From assembly GCF_900112595.1 (NCBI RefSeq), contig NZ_FOMI01000002.1, positions 78,690 to 142,689 of the forward strand: DNA of 64,000 nt. The letters run 5' to 3'. The notes under the pieces are model-generated. The model was not told where the DNA came from. It saw only the letters and a program-made list of their open reading frames with translations, and made no database searches. How positions within the stretch are numbered: the stretch's first letter is position 1; every line of letters starts with the position of its first letter. The stretch is from Algibacter pectinivorans. Lineage in GTDB: Bacteria > Bacteroidota > Bacteroidia > Flavobacteriales > Flavobacteriaceae. Shown here one piece after another: positions 1 to 9,900 of this stretch. The translations under genes were made by a program, and so were the position numbers.

Positions 1-793
1 TGTCCTGAATGGTCCTGAAGTTATTAATTTGAATTAGAACATCGGGTGCCGAGGTTAACTCATCTCTATTCGCCAAACCATCTTGCACATCGACACCAAT
101 AATAATATCCATGCCTTTAGCACGAATTTCATCTACTGGGTAATTATTTACCACACCACCATCAATAAGCATGTCCTTATTTATATTTACGGGCTGAAAC
201 AAGGATGGCAATGCAGAACTTGCCATAATAGCTTGTGTTAAATTTCCTTTTTCTAGCACGACTTGTTTTCCATTTTCCACATTGGTTGCAATACAGAAAA
301 ACGGAACTGGTAGTTTACTAAAGTCATTAATCTCGTTAACGTGAATTAGTAATTTTAAAAACAAACTATAGGTGTTATGCCCTCTAGAAAGCGCCGATGG
401 TAATTTTATTTTAAAATTATTAAACGGTAATTTAAGCGCATATTTCTCCATATTACTGCGCTCGCTAAAAGCTGTTGAAGATCGCGGTAAATCGTCATTA
501 ATAATTTTATCGAAATCTACTTCATGAAAAATAGAATCTAGTTGCTTGCCCGAATACCCCGAAGCATAAAGTGCCCCAATAATAGAGCCCATACTAGTTC
601 CTGCAATATAATCGACTTGTATGCCTAAACTATCAATCACTTTTAAAACCCCAATATGCGCTAACCCTTTTGCACCACCACCACTTAACACTAAACCTAC
701 TTTGGGTCTAGGGTTTTCTAGTTCCTTGTTTTGCGCTTTCGCGGAAAGAGAAACAACTATAAATAGGGTTAATATGATTGTTTTTAGGTTCAA
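1..793 (-). CDS. Patatin-like phospholipase (NTE/RssA family), 3'-truncated by window edge
   Basis: Translating the minus strand gives an N-terminal signal peptide (NLKTIILTLFIVVSLSAKAQ) followed by a patatin domain. The oxyanion-hole motif LSGGGAKGLAHIGV, the nucleophile elbow GTSMGS (Ser of G-x-S-x-G) and the second dyad residue in the motif DGGVVNNYP are all intact. The protein is therefore expected to be an exported serine lipid acyl hydrolase. About 264 residues are visible; the C-terminus lies beyond position 1. Many Bacteroidota homologues continue into an outer-membrane barrel domain, which cannot be checked here. No in-frame ATG precedes the signal peptide, so I chose the TTG at 793-791. 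It lies downstream of uvrC on the same strand, separated by about 140 bases that contain a strong palindrome. Confidence 0.87.
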   Translation of the reverse strand, partial: MNLKTIILTLFIVVSLSAKAQNKELENPRPKVGLVLSGGGAKGLAHIGVLKVIDSLGIQVDYIAGTSMGSIIGALYASGYSGKQLDSIFHEVDFDKIINDDLPRSSTAFSERSNMEKYALKLPFNNFKIKLPSALSRGHNTYSLFLKLLIHVNEINDFSKLPVPFFCIATNVENGKQVVLEKGNLTQAIMASSALPSLFQPVNINKDMLIDGGVVNNYPVDEIRAKGMDIIIGVDVQDGLANRDELTSAPDVLIQINNFRTIQD

Positions 794-891
794 GTTGATT
801 TTAAATTTCTTTATATTATAATAACTGAAAACGTATTTTATGTTACCATAATTTTTTATTTAGTTAATTACAGCACTTCTATTTTATTTTA

Positions 892-922
892 AACCTACAA
901 GGTTTTAAAAACCTTGTAGGTT
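892..922. repeat. Perfect 15-bp inverted repeat between uvrC and the patatin gene
   Basis: AACCTACAAGGTTTT at 892-906 is followed after one base by its exact reverse complement at 908-922. It would form a long hairpin on either strand. There is no clear U-tract behind it on the minus strand, so it is either a weak terminator for uvrC or a copy of a dispersed intergenic palindrome. Only one copy was noticed in this window. Confidence 0.75.
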
Positions 923-934
923 GACAAAGATTAT

Positions 935-2728
935 TTATTTCTCGTGGTAATAATTATACACCTTTTCTGCTCGCGACACCCCTATAACAGCTTCCAACTC
1001 ATCTAGCTTAGCATTGGCTACTCGTTTTGCCGATTTAAAATGCCTTAATAATTCGACTACCGTTTTTTCTCCAACACCTGTAATGGTCTCTAATTCTGTA
1101 TTTAACGCTGTTCTACTGCGTTTATTTCTATGATGCTCGATTCCAAATCGGTGCGCCTCGTTTCGTAATTGTTGAATAATTTTTAGGGTCTCGCTTTTTT
1201 TATCTAAATATAAGGGAATTGGATCGTCTGGGTAAAATAATTCTTCCAAACGTTTAGCAATTCCGATAATAGCTATTGTTCCTCTAAGCCCTAATGCTTC
1301 TAGACTTTTTAAAGCCGACGATAATTGGCCTTTACCTCCATCTATAATTATTAGTTGTGGCAAGGGTTGGTTTTCTTCAAGCAAACGTTTGTAGCGCCTA
1401 TACACCACCTCTTCCATAGATGCAAAATCGTCTGGACCTTCAACCGTTTTTATATTAAAATGGCGATAATCTTTTTTACTTGGTTTGCCGTTTTTAAAAA
1501 CTACGCAAGCCGCTACCGGATGTGTACCCTGTATGTTCGAGTTATCGAAACACTCGATATGTCGTGGCTCTTCCGATAGGCGTAAATCGACTTTCATTTG
1601 TGCCATAATACGATTGGCATGCCTATCTGGATCTACAATTTTAATTTGCTTAAAACGCTCCATTCTAAAATACTTAGCATTGCGGAGCGATAGATCTAGA
1701 ATATGCTTTTTATCGCCTAGTTTAGGAATTGTTACTTTTAAATCTTCTCCCAAATCGACCTTAAAAGGCACATAAATTTCTTTAGAATTGGAGTTGAAAC
1801 GTTGCCTAATCTCGGTTATAGACAACTCTAACAATTCTTTATCGGTTTCGTCTAGTTTCTTTTTAATTTCTAAGGTATGCGAACGGATTATAGAACCATA
1901 GGATAATTGTAAAAAGTTTACATAACCATAGCTCTCGTCGCTCATTATAGAAAACACATCGACATTGCTAATTTTAGGATTTACAATGGTAGATTTTGCT
2001 TGATAGTTTTCTAGTACCTCAACTTTTTCCTTTATTTTTTGAGCCAATTCAAACTCCATATTATCGGCATACTCCCGCATTTGCGCTTTAAATTGCGATA
2101 GGGAATCCTTAAAGTTTCCTTTTAATATTTCTTTTATGGCTTTAATATTTTTGTTGTATTCCACCTCGGTTTCTAAACCTTCGCAAGCCCCTTTACAATT
2201 ACCTAAATGATACTCTAAACACACCTTGTACTTACCTGCATCCACCTTCTCTTCGGATAAATTAAAGTTACATGTACGTAAACTGTATAAGCCTCTTATT
2301 AAATCTAGAAGCGTATGCACCGTTTTGCCGCTGGTGTATGGTCCAAAATATTCGCTACCATCTTTAAATACACGACGTGTAGAGAATACTCTAGGAAAAC
2401 GTTCGTTTTTTATACAAATCCACGGATAGGATTTATCGTCTTTAAGCAAAACATTATACCGTGGTTTGTGCTTTTTAATAAGATTATTTTCGAGTAGAAG
2501 GGCATCGGTTTCGGTTTCAACAACAATGTGTTTTATGTTAGCTATTTTTTTAACTAAAACCCGAGTTTTACCATTATCATGCGTTTTGGTAAAATACGAA
2601 CTCACCCTTTTTTTTAGATTTTTGGCTTTACCAACGTAAATAATAGTCCCTTCTTTATCGTAATATTGATAAACTCCGGGTTGGTTTGGTAATGTTTTTA
2701 GCTGTATATCTAAAGTTGGGGTATCCAT
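935..2728 (-). CDS. uvrC: UvrABC excinuclease subunit C
   Basis: UvrC makes the two incisions of nucleotide excision repair in the UvrABC system. The 597-residue protein has the full architecture. An N-terminal GIY-YIG nuclease domain (about 13-95, with GVYQYYDKEG and IIYVGKAKNLKKR) makes the 3' cut. A UVR helix pair (about 205-245) is expected to contact UvrB. An RNase H-like domain (about 380-540, with ECFDNSNIQG and IIIDGGKGQL) makes the 5' cut. A C-terminal helix-hairpin-helix region starts near TGVGEKTVVELL. The cysteine cluster around residues 170-185 (CLEYHLGNCKGAC) matches the region that carries an iron-sulphur cluster in other UvrC proteins. The length is normal for the family and the ATG start lies directly before the GIY-YIG domain. 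Confidence 0.97.
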   Translation of the reverse strand: MDTPTLDIQLKTLPNQPGVYQYYDKEGTIIYVGKAKNLKKRVSSYFTKTHDNGKTRVLVKKIANIKHIVVETETDALLLENNLIKKHKPRYNVLLKDDKSYPWICIKNERFPRVFSTRRVFKDGSEYFGPYTSGKTVHTLLDLIRGLYSLRTCNFNLSEEKVDAGKYKVCLEYHLGNCKGACEGLETEVEYNKNIKAIKEILKGNFKDSLSQFKAQMREYADNMEFELAQKIKEKVEVLENYQAKSTIVNPKISNVDVFSIMSDESYGYVNFLQLSYGSIIRSHTLEIKKKLDETDKELLELSITEIRQRFNSNSKEIYVPFKVDLGEDLKVTIPKLGDKKHILDLSLRNAKYFRMERFKQIKIVDPDRHANRIMAQMKVDLRLSEEPRHIECFDNSNIQGTHPVAACVVFKNGKPSKKDYRHFNIKTVEGPDDFASMEEVVYRRYKRLLEENQPLPQLIIIDGGKGQLSSALKSLEALGLRGTIAIIGIAKRLEELFYPDDPIPLYLDKKSETLKIIQQLRNEAHRFGIEHHRNKRSRTALNTELETITGVGEKTVVELLRHFKSAKRVANAKLDELEAVIGVSRAEKVYNYYHEK

Positions 2729-2866
2729 TACTGTAAAGGTAATTATTTTAATGTTTTTTGGGAAAAATTATGGCTATTTTAATGTTATGTAAATAAATTT
2801 ATTTTTTGTTTTTTGAATCGATAATTTATATACATTGCGCCGCTTTAAAAAAAAGATATAAGCGAC

Positions 2867-2874
2867 TACCTTTG
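2867..2874 (+). promoter_or_regulatory. Bacteroidota-type -7 box for the rimB-rimK cassette
   Basis: TACCTTTG matches the Bacteroidota consensus TAnnTTTG about 85 bases before the ATG of the retropepsin-like gene. The -33 position is only TTA, a partial match to TTG. The box sits in the divergent region shared with uvrC. Confidence 0.55.
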
Positions 2875-2958
2875 TTGGTATTATTTTAAATGGCGCCAAA
2901 ACCAAAGACCACGGATTAATTTGGGACACTTGAAGTGACAAATACATATTTTAAAAAA

Positions 2959-3393
2959 ATGAGTAAAAAAACGTTAGGACGAACTGATATTATAGATTTC
3001 CCACAACTGGGATTATTTAATATTGATGTGAAAATGGATACTGGGGCGTACACCTCGACCATACATTGTTCTGAAATTATTGAGGTTGACAACGCATTAC
3101 TGTGCATTTTTAACAGTAATGTGCACAAAAACTTTGGCAAAACCGAGATTATTTTTGATACTTTTTGGCGAACCGATGTAAAAAGCAGCAATGGTTATAA
3201 AGAAAATAGATATAAAGTGAAAAGTGAGGTGGTATTTTTTGGTAAAACTTATAAGATTAACTTAACTTTAAGCACTAGAGACGCCATGAAATTCCCTGTA
3301 CTTATTGGCAGGCAATTTTTAAGGCAAAAATTTATAGTTGATGTAGATTTGGAAAACGTTTCTTTTAATTTTAATAGTAAAAACAAATCATGA
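2959..3393 (+). CDS. RimB-like retropepsin-fold ("ATP-dependent zinc") protease
   Basis: A 144-residue protein of the family historically named putative ATP-dependent zinc protease (PF05618), now regarded as retropepsin-like. The aspartic-protease signature [12 protein letters not shown] places the catalytic Asp at about residue 27, and a single such motif per chain implies a dimeric active site. The C-terminal half has the matching beta segments ([10 protein letters not shown]). An upstream in-frame GTG (2935) would add eight residues. I prefer ATG 2959 because A-rich sequence precedes it and the family-like start KKTLGRTD follows at once. Its stop overlaps the rimK start by four bases. In Pseudomonas the equivalent RimB works with RimK in ribosomal protein modification; the same partnership here is inference. 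Confidence 0.85.
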   Translation: MSKKTLGRTDIIDFPQLGLFNIDVKMDTGAYTSTIHCSEIIEVDNALLCIFNSNVHKNFGKTEIIFDTFWRTDVKSSNGYKENRYKVKSEVVFFGKTYKINLTLSTRDAMKFPVLIGRQFLRQKFIVDVDLENVSFNFNSKNKS

Positions 3394-4265
3394 ATATTGT
3401 AATACTTTCTAGAAACGCAAATTTATATTCTACTGAACGCTTAATTGAAGAAGGTGAAAAAAGAGGACATAAAGTTGAAGTTATTGATCCTTTAAAATGT
3501 GATATTATTATAGAAAAGGAAAAACCCACCATTTTCTATAAGGACAGATATTTAGATTATGTTGATGCAATAATCCCCAGAATTGGAGCTTCGGTAACCT
3601 TTTACGGTTGTGCCGTGGTAAGACAGTTTGAGGAAATGGGAGTTTTTACCATTGTAACATCGGACGCCATACAGCGCTCTAGAGATAAGCTGCGTAGTTT
3701 ACAGCGCTTAAGTAAGGCCGGAATTGGTATGCCTAAAACGGTTTTTACAAACTATTCTCGCGATGTGGAAGAGGTTATTGAGCATGTTGGTGGTGTGCCT
3801 GTAATTATAAAATTACTTGAAGGTACGCAGGGTTTAGGTGTGGTTTTAGCAGAATCTAAAAACGCTGCCGAATCGGTTTTAGAGGCTTTTAATGGTTTGG
3901 AAGCCCGCGTTATTGTACAAGAGTTTATTAAAGAAGCTGGCGGTGCAGATTTACGTGCTTTGGTGGTTGATGGGCAGGTTGTTGGCGCTATGAAACGCCA
4001 AGGTAAAGAAGGTGAATTTAGATCGAATTTACACCGTGGAGGATCGGCAAACATTATAAAACTGAACCACGACGAATTAAAATTAGCCATGAATGCTAGT
4101 AAGGCATTAAAATTACCGGTTTGTGGCGTAGATATGTTACAATCGGCTAGAGGTCCTTTATTATTAGAAGTAAACTCTACACCGGGTTTAGAAGGTATTG
4201 AAGCTGCAACAGGACGTAATATTGCTAAGGCGATAATTACTTTTATAGAAAAAAACAAACAATAA
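3390..4265 (+). CDS. rimK: RimK-family ATP-grasp alpha-L-glutamate ligase
   Basis: A 291-residue ATP-grasp ligase. RimK adds glutamate residues to the C-terminus of ribosomal protein S6 in gammaproteobacteria; relatives ligate amino acids to other small substrates. Recognisable elements are the N-terminal RimK domain ending in [15 protein letters not shown], the ATP-binding [17 protein letters not shown] and [20 protein letters not shown], the [13 protein letters not shown] loop, and the Mg-binding [15 protein letters not shown] near the C-terminus. The gene overlaps the upstream retropepsin gene (ATGA) and its stop abuts the next start with no gap, so co-translation is likely. The real substrate cannot be read from sequence. 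Confidence 0.95.
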   Translation: MNIVILSRNANLYSTERLIEEGEKRGHKVEVIDPLKCDIIIEKEKPTIFYKDRYLDYVDAIIPRIGASVTFYGCAVVRQFEEMGVFTIVTSDAIQRSRDKLRSLQRLSKAGIGMPKTVFTNYSRDVEEVIEHVGGVPVIIKLLEGTQGLGVVLAESKNAAESVLEAFNGLEARVIVQEFIKEAGGADLRALVVDGQVVGAMKRQGKEGEFRSNLHRGGSANIIKLNHDELKLAMNASKALKLPVCGVDMLQSARGPLLLEVNSTPGLEGIEAATGRNIAKAIITFIEKNKQ

Positions 4266-5240
4266 ATGACACAAGTAAATAATAATGGCTTGACCATTTT
4301 TGGCGAAACGGTTGCTCCTGGTGAAAGTAAAGAGGTTAATTTTGATGTTGCAAATTTACACACCTCTACACCGGTAAATATTCCTGTTATTATTGAACGC
4401 TCTAAAAAACCAGGACCAACACTATTGTTTACGGCTGGCATACATGGCGATGAGGTAAACGGTGTTGAAATTGTTAGACAACTTATTTCAAAGGGTATTA
4501 ACAAACCTAAATGTGGCACTATAATTTGTATGCCGGTAATTAATATTTTTGGGTTTATAAATTTAAAACGCGAATTTCCAGATGGTCGCGACCTAAACCG
4601 AGTATTTCCAGGAAGTCCTTCGGGATCGTTAGCAGGTCGTGTGGCTCATAAACTTATAAACGAAATTATACCACATGTGGATATGATTATTGATTTTCAC
4701 ACAGGTGGTTCGGGCAGATTTAATGCGCCACAATTACGTTACACTAGGGAAAATAAAGAGTTAAACAACTTAGCCAAAGCCTTTGGAGCGCCCTTTGTTT
4801 TGTACTCTAAAAACCTATCAAAATCCTTTAGAACAACCTGTTATAAATTAGGAAAACCTTTGTTGCTTTTTGAAGGTGGAAAATCGTTTCATATTGACGA
4901 TGCCGTAACCAACTCTGGCGTTAATGGCTCTAAACGGTTATTGAAACACTTGGGTATGTTACAATCTACCTTTAAAGTTTCCAAACCTAAAAGAGACACT
5001 GTTTTTATAAATGATAGTAAATGGCAGCGTGCTAAATATTCTGGCATGTTTAAAGCCTCGATTCCTATTGGATCATTTGTGTTAAAAGGCGACGTTTTAG
5101 GTAATATTACAGATCCTTATGGGAAATTTAACTATGCCGTAAAAGCGTCTAATAATGGCTATATTATTAATGTAAACGAATCGCCTATTGTTTATCAAGG
5201 TGATGCTTTATTTCATATTTCTACTAAATTAAAAGGGTAA
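4266..5240 (+). CDS. Succinylglutamate desuccinylase/aspartoacylase-type M14 deacylase
   Basis: A 324-residue zinc hydrolase of the AstE/AspA group. The zinc ligands are seen in TAGIHGDEVNGVEI (H-x-x-E) and DFHTGG (second His). The substrate-arginine region GRDLNRVFPG and the catalytic Glu region LLFEGG are conserved, and a C-terminal beta domain follows (SNNGYIINVNES). It probably cleaves an N-acyl amino acid or an acidic amide bond. No astA, astB or astD genes are nearby, so a role in arginine catabolism is unlikely. It starts on the base after the rimK stop, and the following gene overlaps its stop by one base. The neighbourhood suggests it acts on the product or substrate of the RimK ligase, which is inference. 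Confidence 0.88.
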   Translation: MTQVNNNGLTIFGETVAPGESKEVNFDVANLHTSTPVNIPVIIERSKKPGPTLLFTAGIHGDEVNGVEIVRQLISKGINKPKCGTIICMPVINIFGFINLKREFPDGRDLNRVFPGSPSGSLAGRVAHKLINEIIPHVDMIIDFHTGGSGRFNAPQLRYTRENKELNNLAKAFGAPFVLYSKNLSKSFRTTCYKLGKPLLLFEGGKSFHIDDAVTNSGVNGSKRLLKHLGMLQSTFKVSKPKRDTVFINDSKWQRAKYSGMFKASIPIGSFVLKGDVLGNITDPYGKFNYAVKASNNGYIINVNESPIVYQGDALFHISTKLKG

Positions 5241-5806
5241 TGACTAAAACCGAATTACGAAAAACATACAAAGCCCTTCGTAATGATTTGTCTGAAAACG
5301 ACATTGATAATTTTAGTTTAGCCATTTCCAATCTGCTTTTAAAACTGCCTATTTGGGAGTATTCGTTTTACCATATTTTTCTTGCTATTGCAGAACAAAA
5401 GGAAGTTAACACCGATTATATATTAAACATTCTTGCGGGTAAAGACAAAAACATACTAATCTCGAAAAGTGATTTTAAAACTGGCGGAATGACTCATTTT
5501 TTACTAACGGATAATACCGTAATAAAGAAAAACAAATACAACATTCCTGAACCTATTGATGGTATTGAAATCACCAATAACAAGATTGAAGTGGTGTTTA
5601 TTCCCCTTTTAGCCTTCGATAAACAAGGCAATCGCGTTGGGTATGGCAAAGGGTTTTACGATAGATTTTTAGCCGATTGTAACCCCGAAACTATAAAAAT
5701 TGGATTGTCATTTTTTGAAGCAGAAACTGAGATTACCGATGTGTTTGATGGTGATATTGCTTTGGATTATTGTGTAACGCCTAAAAGGGTTTATAGATTT
5801 CTGTAA
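5240..5806 (+). CDS. 5-formyltetrahydrofolate cyclo-ligase
   Basis: A 188-residue protein of the 5-FCL (MTHFS/YgfA) family, which converts 5-formyl-THF to 5,10-methenyl-THF with ATP and so returns a folate storage form to one-carbon metabolism. The family signature GNRVGYGKGFYDRFL is intact, and the N-terminal TELRKTYKALRNDLS matches the usual basic start. Its ATG overlaps the deacylase stop (TAATG), so it is the last gene of the cassette. The link to the rimK genes is probably only transcriptional. It ends 26 bases before the convergent lspA, with no clear hairpin between them. Confidence 0.93.
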   Translation: MTKTELRKTYKALRNDLSENDIDNFSLAISNLLLKLPIWEYSFYHIFLAIAEQKEVNTDYILNILAGKDKNILISKSDFKTGGMTHFLLTDNTVIKKNKYNIPEPIDGIEITNNKIEVVFIPLLAFDKQGNRVGYGKGFYDRFLADCNPETIKIGLSFFEAETEITDVFDGDIALDYCVTPKRVYRFL

Positions 5807-5832
5807 GAAACTAAAATTAGAGTTAAAACAAT

Positions 5833-6459
5833 TTAGTCTTCCTCCTTAGAAAACGCCTTTTTATTAAACACAATAAGCATAATAAACCCCGTACTTATTG
5901 CCATATCGGCAACATTAAAAACAGGATCGAAAAAACTAAAGCGTTTACCTGCATAAAACGGAAACCATTCGGGTAAATCTACCTCGAATAACGGAAAGTG
6001 AAGCATATCTACAACTTTGCCGTGCAGTAAACCATCGTAACCACCAGCTTCTGGTAAAAAGGTTGCGACTTGACTATAGCTATCATCAAACAGTACACCG
6101 TAAAAAACAGAATCAATTATATTACCTAAAGCACCTGCAAATATTAAAGCAATAGCTACAATTAATAATCTGGAATGTTGCTTAACTGTAGCATCGTAAA
6201 GCCAATAGCCAATCCCGAAAATAGCTACAATTCTAAACGATGTAAGTATAACTTTGGCTGTTCTATCGGAAATAAAAGACACAAAATCGCTAATTTTAGT
6301 TCCCCAAGCCATTCCGTCGTTTTCAACAAAAATGATTTCGAACCAGCTAAAAACATCTATACTTTCTTGAAGTACAAAAGTTGTTTTTATATAGATTTTA
6401 CTAATCTGGTCGATAAGTAAAATAATAATAATTAGGATTATGGATTTTTTTAGCGACAT
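5833..6459 (-). CDS. lspA: Lipoprotein signal peptidase (signal peptidase II)
   Basis: LspA removes signal peptides from diacylglyceryl-modified prolipoproteins in the inner membrane. The 208-residue protein has four hydrophobic segments and both catalytic aspartates: GALGNIIDSVFYG (N-x-x-D) and FNVADMAIS. It is longer than the roughly 160 residues of enterobacterial LspA because of an insertion of about 40 residues between the two Asp motifs (SYSQVATFLPEAGGYDG and onwards), as in other Bacteroidota. It lies downstream of ileS and the DksA-like gene on the same strand, a common flavobacterial order, but a terminator-like hairpin separates it. Likely clients here are the predicted lipoproteins at 32746, 39404 and 61924. 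Confidence 0.95.
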   Translation of the reverse strand: MSLKKSIILIIIILLIDQISKIYIKTTFVLQESIDVFSWFEIIFVENDGMAWGTKISDFVSFISDRTAKVILTSFRIVAIFGIGYWLYDATVKQHSRLLIVAIALIFAGALGNIIDSVFYGVLFDDSYSQVATFLPEAGGYDGLLHGKVVDMLHFPLFEVDLPEWFPFYAGKRFSFFDPVFNVADMAISTGFIMLIVFNKKAFSKEED

Positions 6460-6473
6460 GTTTTATCAATTAA

Positions 6474-6496
6474 ATTCCCGCCTTAGCTGGAATGAC
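6474..6496. repeat. REP-like partial palindrome
   Basis: ATTCCCGCC, six bases, then GCTGGAATGAC forms an imperfect inverted repeat (ATTCC/GGAAT ends). It resembles dispersed intergenic palindromes of many genomes. Only this copy was noticed here, and it is not needed for the adjacent terminator. Confidence 0.4.
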
Positions 6497-6511
6497 AAAA
6501 AGTATATAAAT

Positions 6512-6542
6512 GAAAAACGCCTCAACATTATTGAGACGTTTC
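6512..6542 (-). terminator. Intrinsic terminator between the DksA-like gene and lspA
   Basis: On the minus strand the arm AAACGTCTCAA pairs with TTGAGGCGTTT (one G-U pair) across a short loop and is followed by a T-run. It ends or attenuates the ileS-dksA-like transcript before lspA. Confidence 0.7.
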
Positions 6543-6585
6543 AAATATATAATTTAAAATCTTTAGATTTCTGTATTAACAGGAT

Positions 6586-6966
6586 TTATTGCTGCATGTT
6601 TTTAGCCTCAATACTTAAGGTTGCATGCGGTACAAGCTCTAATCGTTTTTTATTAATTAATTTTCCTGTTACACGACAAATACCATAGGTTTTGTTTTCT
6701 ATACGAATTAAAGCATTTTTTAAATCGCGTATAAATTTTTCTTGACGAATAGCTAATTGCGAGTTAGATTCTTTACTCATAACGGCACTACCTTCATCGA
6801 AAGCCTTAAACTGTGGCGATGTATCTTCGGTACCATTAGTATGGTCGTTCATATACGCACTTTTAATTAACTCTAAATCGTGCTTAGCTTTTTCTATTTT
6901 ATTGCTAATTAGCTCTTTAAATTCGGCTAATTCTTTGTCTGAGAATCTTACGGTATTTTCTGCCAT
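6586..6966 (-). CDS. DksA/TraR-family RNA polymerase-binding protein with a degenerate zinc site
   Basis: A 126-residue protein with an N-terminal coiled-coil-like region (about 10-85) and a C-terminal zinc-finger-like segment. In DksA this fold enters the RNA polymerase secondary channel and works with ppGpp. The finger reads YGICRVTGKLI and VPHATLSIEAK: of the four expected cysteines only the first remains, the others being Thr, Ser and Ala. This resembles the zinc-independent DksA2 paralogue of Pseudomonas and appears common in Bacteroidota. The gene starts four bases after the ileS stop, so it is co-transcribed with ileS. Confidence 0.88.
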   Translation of the reverse strand: MAENTVRFSDKELAEFKELISNKIEKAKHDLELIKSAYMNDHTNGTEDTSPQFKAFDEGSAVMSKESNSQLAIRQEKFIRDLKNALIRIENKTYGICRVTGKLINKKRLELVPHATLSIEAKNMQQ

Positions 6967-6970
6967 AATA

Positions 6971-9900
6971 TTAATGTTTTTGTATAAATAGTTTTGTATT
7001 TACCTCATCGAAGGCAATTTCTATACCATCTTTCAATATGTCTGTAAATTCAAGATTATTTGTTAATGTTTCTGTTTTAATATACGTTAAGTTTGCCTCA
7101 ATAGCATTTACAATATGTTCGTCTTTTTGAAGCGTTACATCAATTTTATCTGTAACCTCAAAACCTGAATCTTTACGCAAATTTTGTATTCTATTAATTA
7201 ACTCTCTAGCAATACCCTCTTGCTTTAAATCTTCAGAAATAGTAACATCTAAAGCGACTGTTAATGCGCCTTCGTTTGCCACTAACCAACCTTCAATATC
7301 TTGCGATGTTATCTCAACATCTGTACGTTCTAAGGTAACACTTTTTCCGTTTATTTCAACGTCTAAAATACCATTTTGCTCGATATTTTTAATATCGGTT
7401 TGTGTAAAGTTATTAACTAACTGAGCCACAGCTTTCATGTCTTTTCCAAAACGTGGACCAAGAACTTTAAAGTTAGGTTTTATTTGTTTTACCAGTATAT
7501 CTGAAGCATCTTCTAAAACTTCTATCTCTTTTACATTAACCTCAGATTTTATAAGGTCTGCAACGGCTAAAATTTCATTTTTTTGCGATTCACTACTTAT
7601 AGGAATCATTATTTTTTGTAACGGCTGTCTCACTTTAATTTTTTCTTTAGCTCTTAAAGACAGTACTAAAGACGAAATTATTTGAGCACTTTCCATCTTG
7701 TTTTCTAAAGACTTATCAACATAGCTTTCATCAAAAACAGGGAAATTTGCTAAATGCACACTTTCAAAATCTTCCTTTTTGGTAGCAGCATTTAAATCTA
7801 GATACAATCTATCCATAAAAAACGGTGCGATTGGTGCACTTAATTTGGCAATGGTTTCCATACATGTGTATAATGTTTGGTATGCCGAAATTTTATCTTT
7901 TTGGTAATCGCCTTTCCAGAAACGTCTTCTGCTTAAACGCACAAACCAGTTACTAACATAATCTTGAGTAAAATCTGAAATAGCTCGTGCTGCTCTTGTA
8001 GGCTCGTAATCGGCATAAAAAGCATCTACTTTTTGAATTAGCGTATGTAATTCTGAAAGAATCCAACGGTCTATTTCTGGTCTTTCGTTTAAAGGAATAT
8101 CTGCTTCGCTATATGTAAAATTATCTAAGTTAGCGTATAACTGAAAGAATGAATAGGTGTTGTAAAGGGTTCCGAAAAACTTACGTTTTACTTCCTCTAT
8201 ACCTTCTAAATCAAATTTTAAGTTATCCCAAGGGTTGGCATTACTAATCATGTACCAACGTGTGGCATCGGCTCCGTAAGTTCCTAAAGTTTCAAAAGGA
8301 TCGACAGCGTTTCCTAGACGTTTAGACATTTTTTGTCCGTTTTTATCTAACACCAATCCGTTTGATACTACATTTTTATACGCCACAGAATCGAAAACCA
8401 TGGTTCCAATAGCGTGAAGGGTATAAAACCAACCACGAGTTTGATCGACACCTTCTGCAATAAAATCTGCAGGAAACGTGGTGCCTTTATCAATTAAATC
8501 TTTATTTTCAAATGGGTAATGCCATTGTGCATACGGCATAGAACCAGAATCGAACCAAACATCAATTAAATCGCTTTCGCGGAACATTTTTTGACCAGAT
8601 GGTGATACTAACACAACCTCGTCTACAATATTTTTATGTAAGTCTATTTTAGCGTAGTTTTCTTCGGAATTATTTCCTACTTCAAAATCGGCAAAAATAT
8701 CCAATGGGATGAACCCCATTGCAACAGATTTTTTCATTTCTGCTTTAAGCTCTTCAACCGAACCAATACAAATTTCTTCTTTACCATCTTCGGTTCTCCA
8801 AATTGGTAATGGAATTCCCCAATAACGCGAACGCGATAAATTCCAATCGTTAGCATTTGCCAACCAGTTACCAAAACGTCCTGTTCCAGTAGATTTTGGT
8901 TTCCAGTTTATACCTGTGTTTAGCTCGTGCATACGCCCCTTAACGTCTGTAATTTTAATAAACCAAGAATCTAAAGGATAATACAGAATTGGCTTATCGG
9001 TACGCCAACAATGTGGGTAGTTGTGTTTGTATTTTTCAACCTTAAAGGCTTTATTTTCTTCCTTAAGTTTAATTGCTATTTCTACATCTATTGAACGCTC
9101 TGGAGCTTCGCCCTCGTTGTAATATTCATTTTTAACATACTTACCGCCAAACTCTTTCATTTCGGGTCTAAAACGACCTTGTAAATCTACAAGCGGCACT
9201 AAATTATCATTCTCATCTTTTACAAGCATTGGAGGCACTTCTGGTGTTGCTTGTTTTGCAACCAAGGCATCGTCTGCTCCAAAAGTAGGTGCGGTGTGTA
9301 CTATTCCTGTACCATCCTCGGTAGTTACAAAATCGCCCGAAATTACTCTAAAGGCATCTTGCGGGTTATCGTTTGGTAAAGCGTATGGTAATAGTTGTTC
9401 GTATTTTATACCAATAAGGTCTTTACCTTTAAATTCTTTTACAACAAAATATGGTATTTTTTTATCGCCATCTTTATACTCTAAAAGTGCTGGCTTATCT
9501 TCAACTCTTTTAAACTTACCGTCAAACTGCTTATTAACTAAGGCTTTTGCCAAAATTACATTCATGGGTTTGAATGTATATTGGTTGTAGGTTTCTACTA
9601 ATACATAATCAATTTTTGGACCTACGGTTAATGCTGTATTACTTGGTAATGTCCAAGGTGTGGTGGTCCAAGCTATAAAATGAATATCGCCTTCGTTTTG
9701 TAAAAAATCTGGCAAGGTGTCTTGTAAAGCTTTAAATTGAGCAACAATAGTTGTATCTGTAACATCTTTATACGCTCCGGGTTGATTAACCTCGTGCGAA
9801 CTAAGACCTGTACCAGCTTTTGGAGAATAAGGCTGAATAGTGTAGCCCTTATACATTAATTTTTTAGAATAGATTTCCTTTAGCAACCACCAAACGGACT

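Noticed and set aside
3752-4519. A 255-codon minus-strand open frame opposite rimK and the deacylase gene
   Set aside because: Both plus-strand genes are clear family members with overlapping starts and stops; the antisense product shows no recognisable domain and is a shadow of them.
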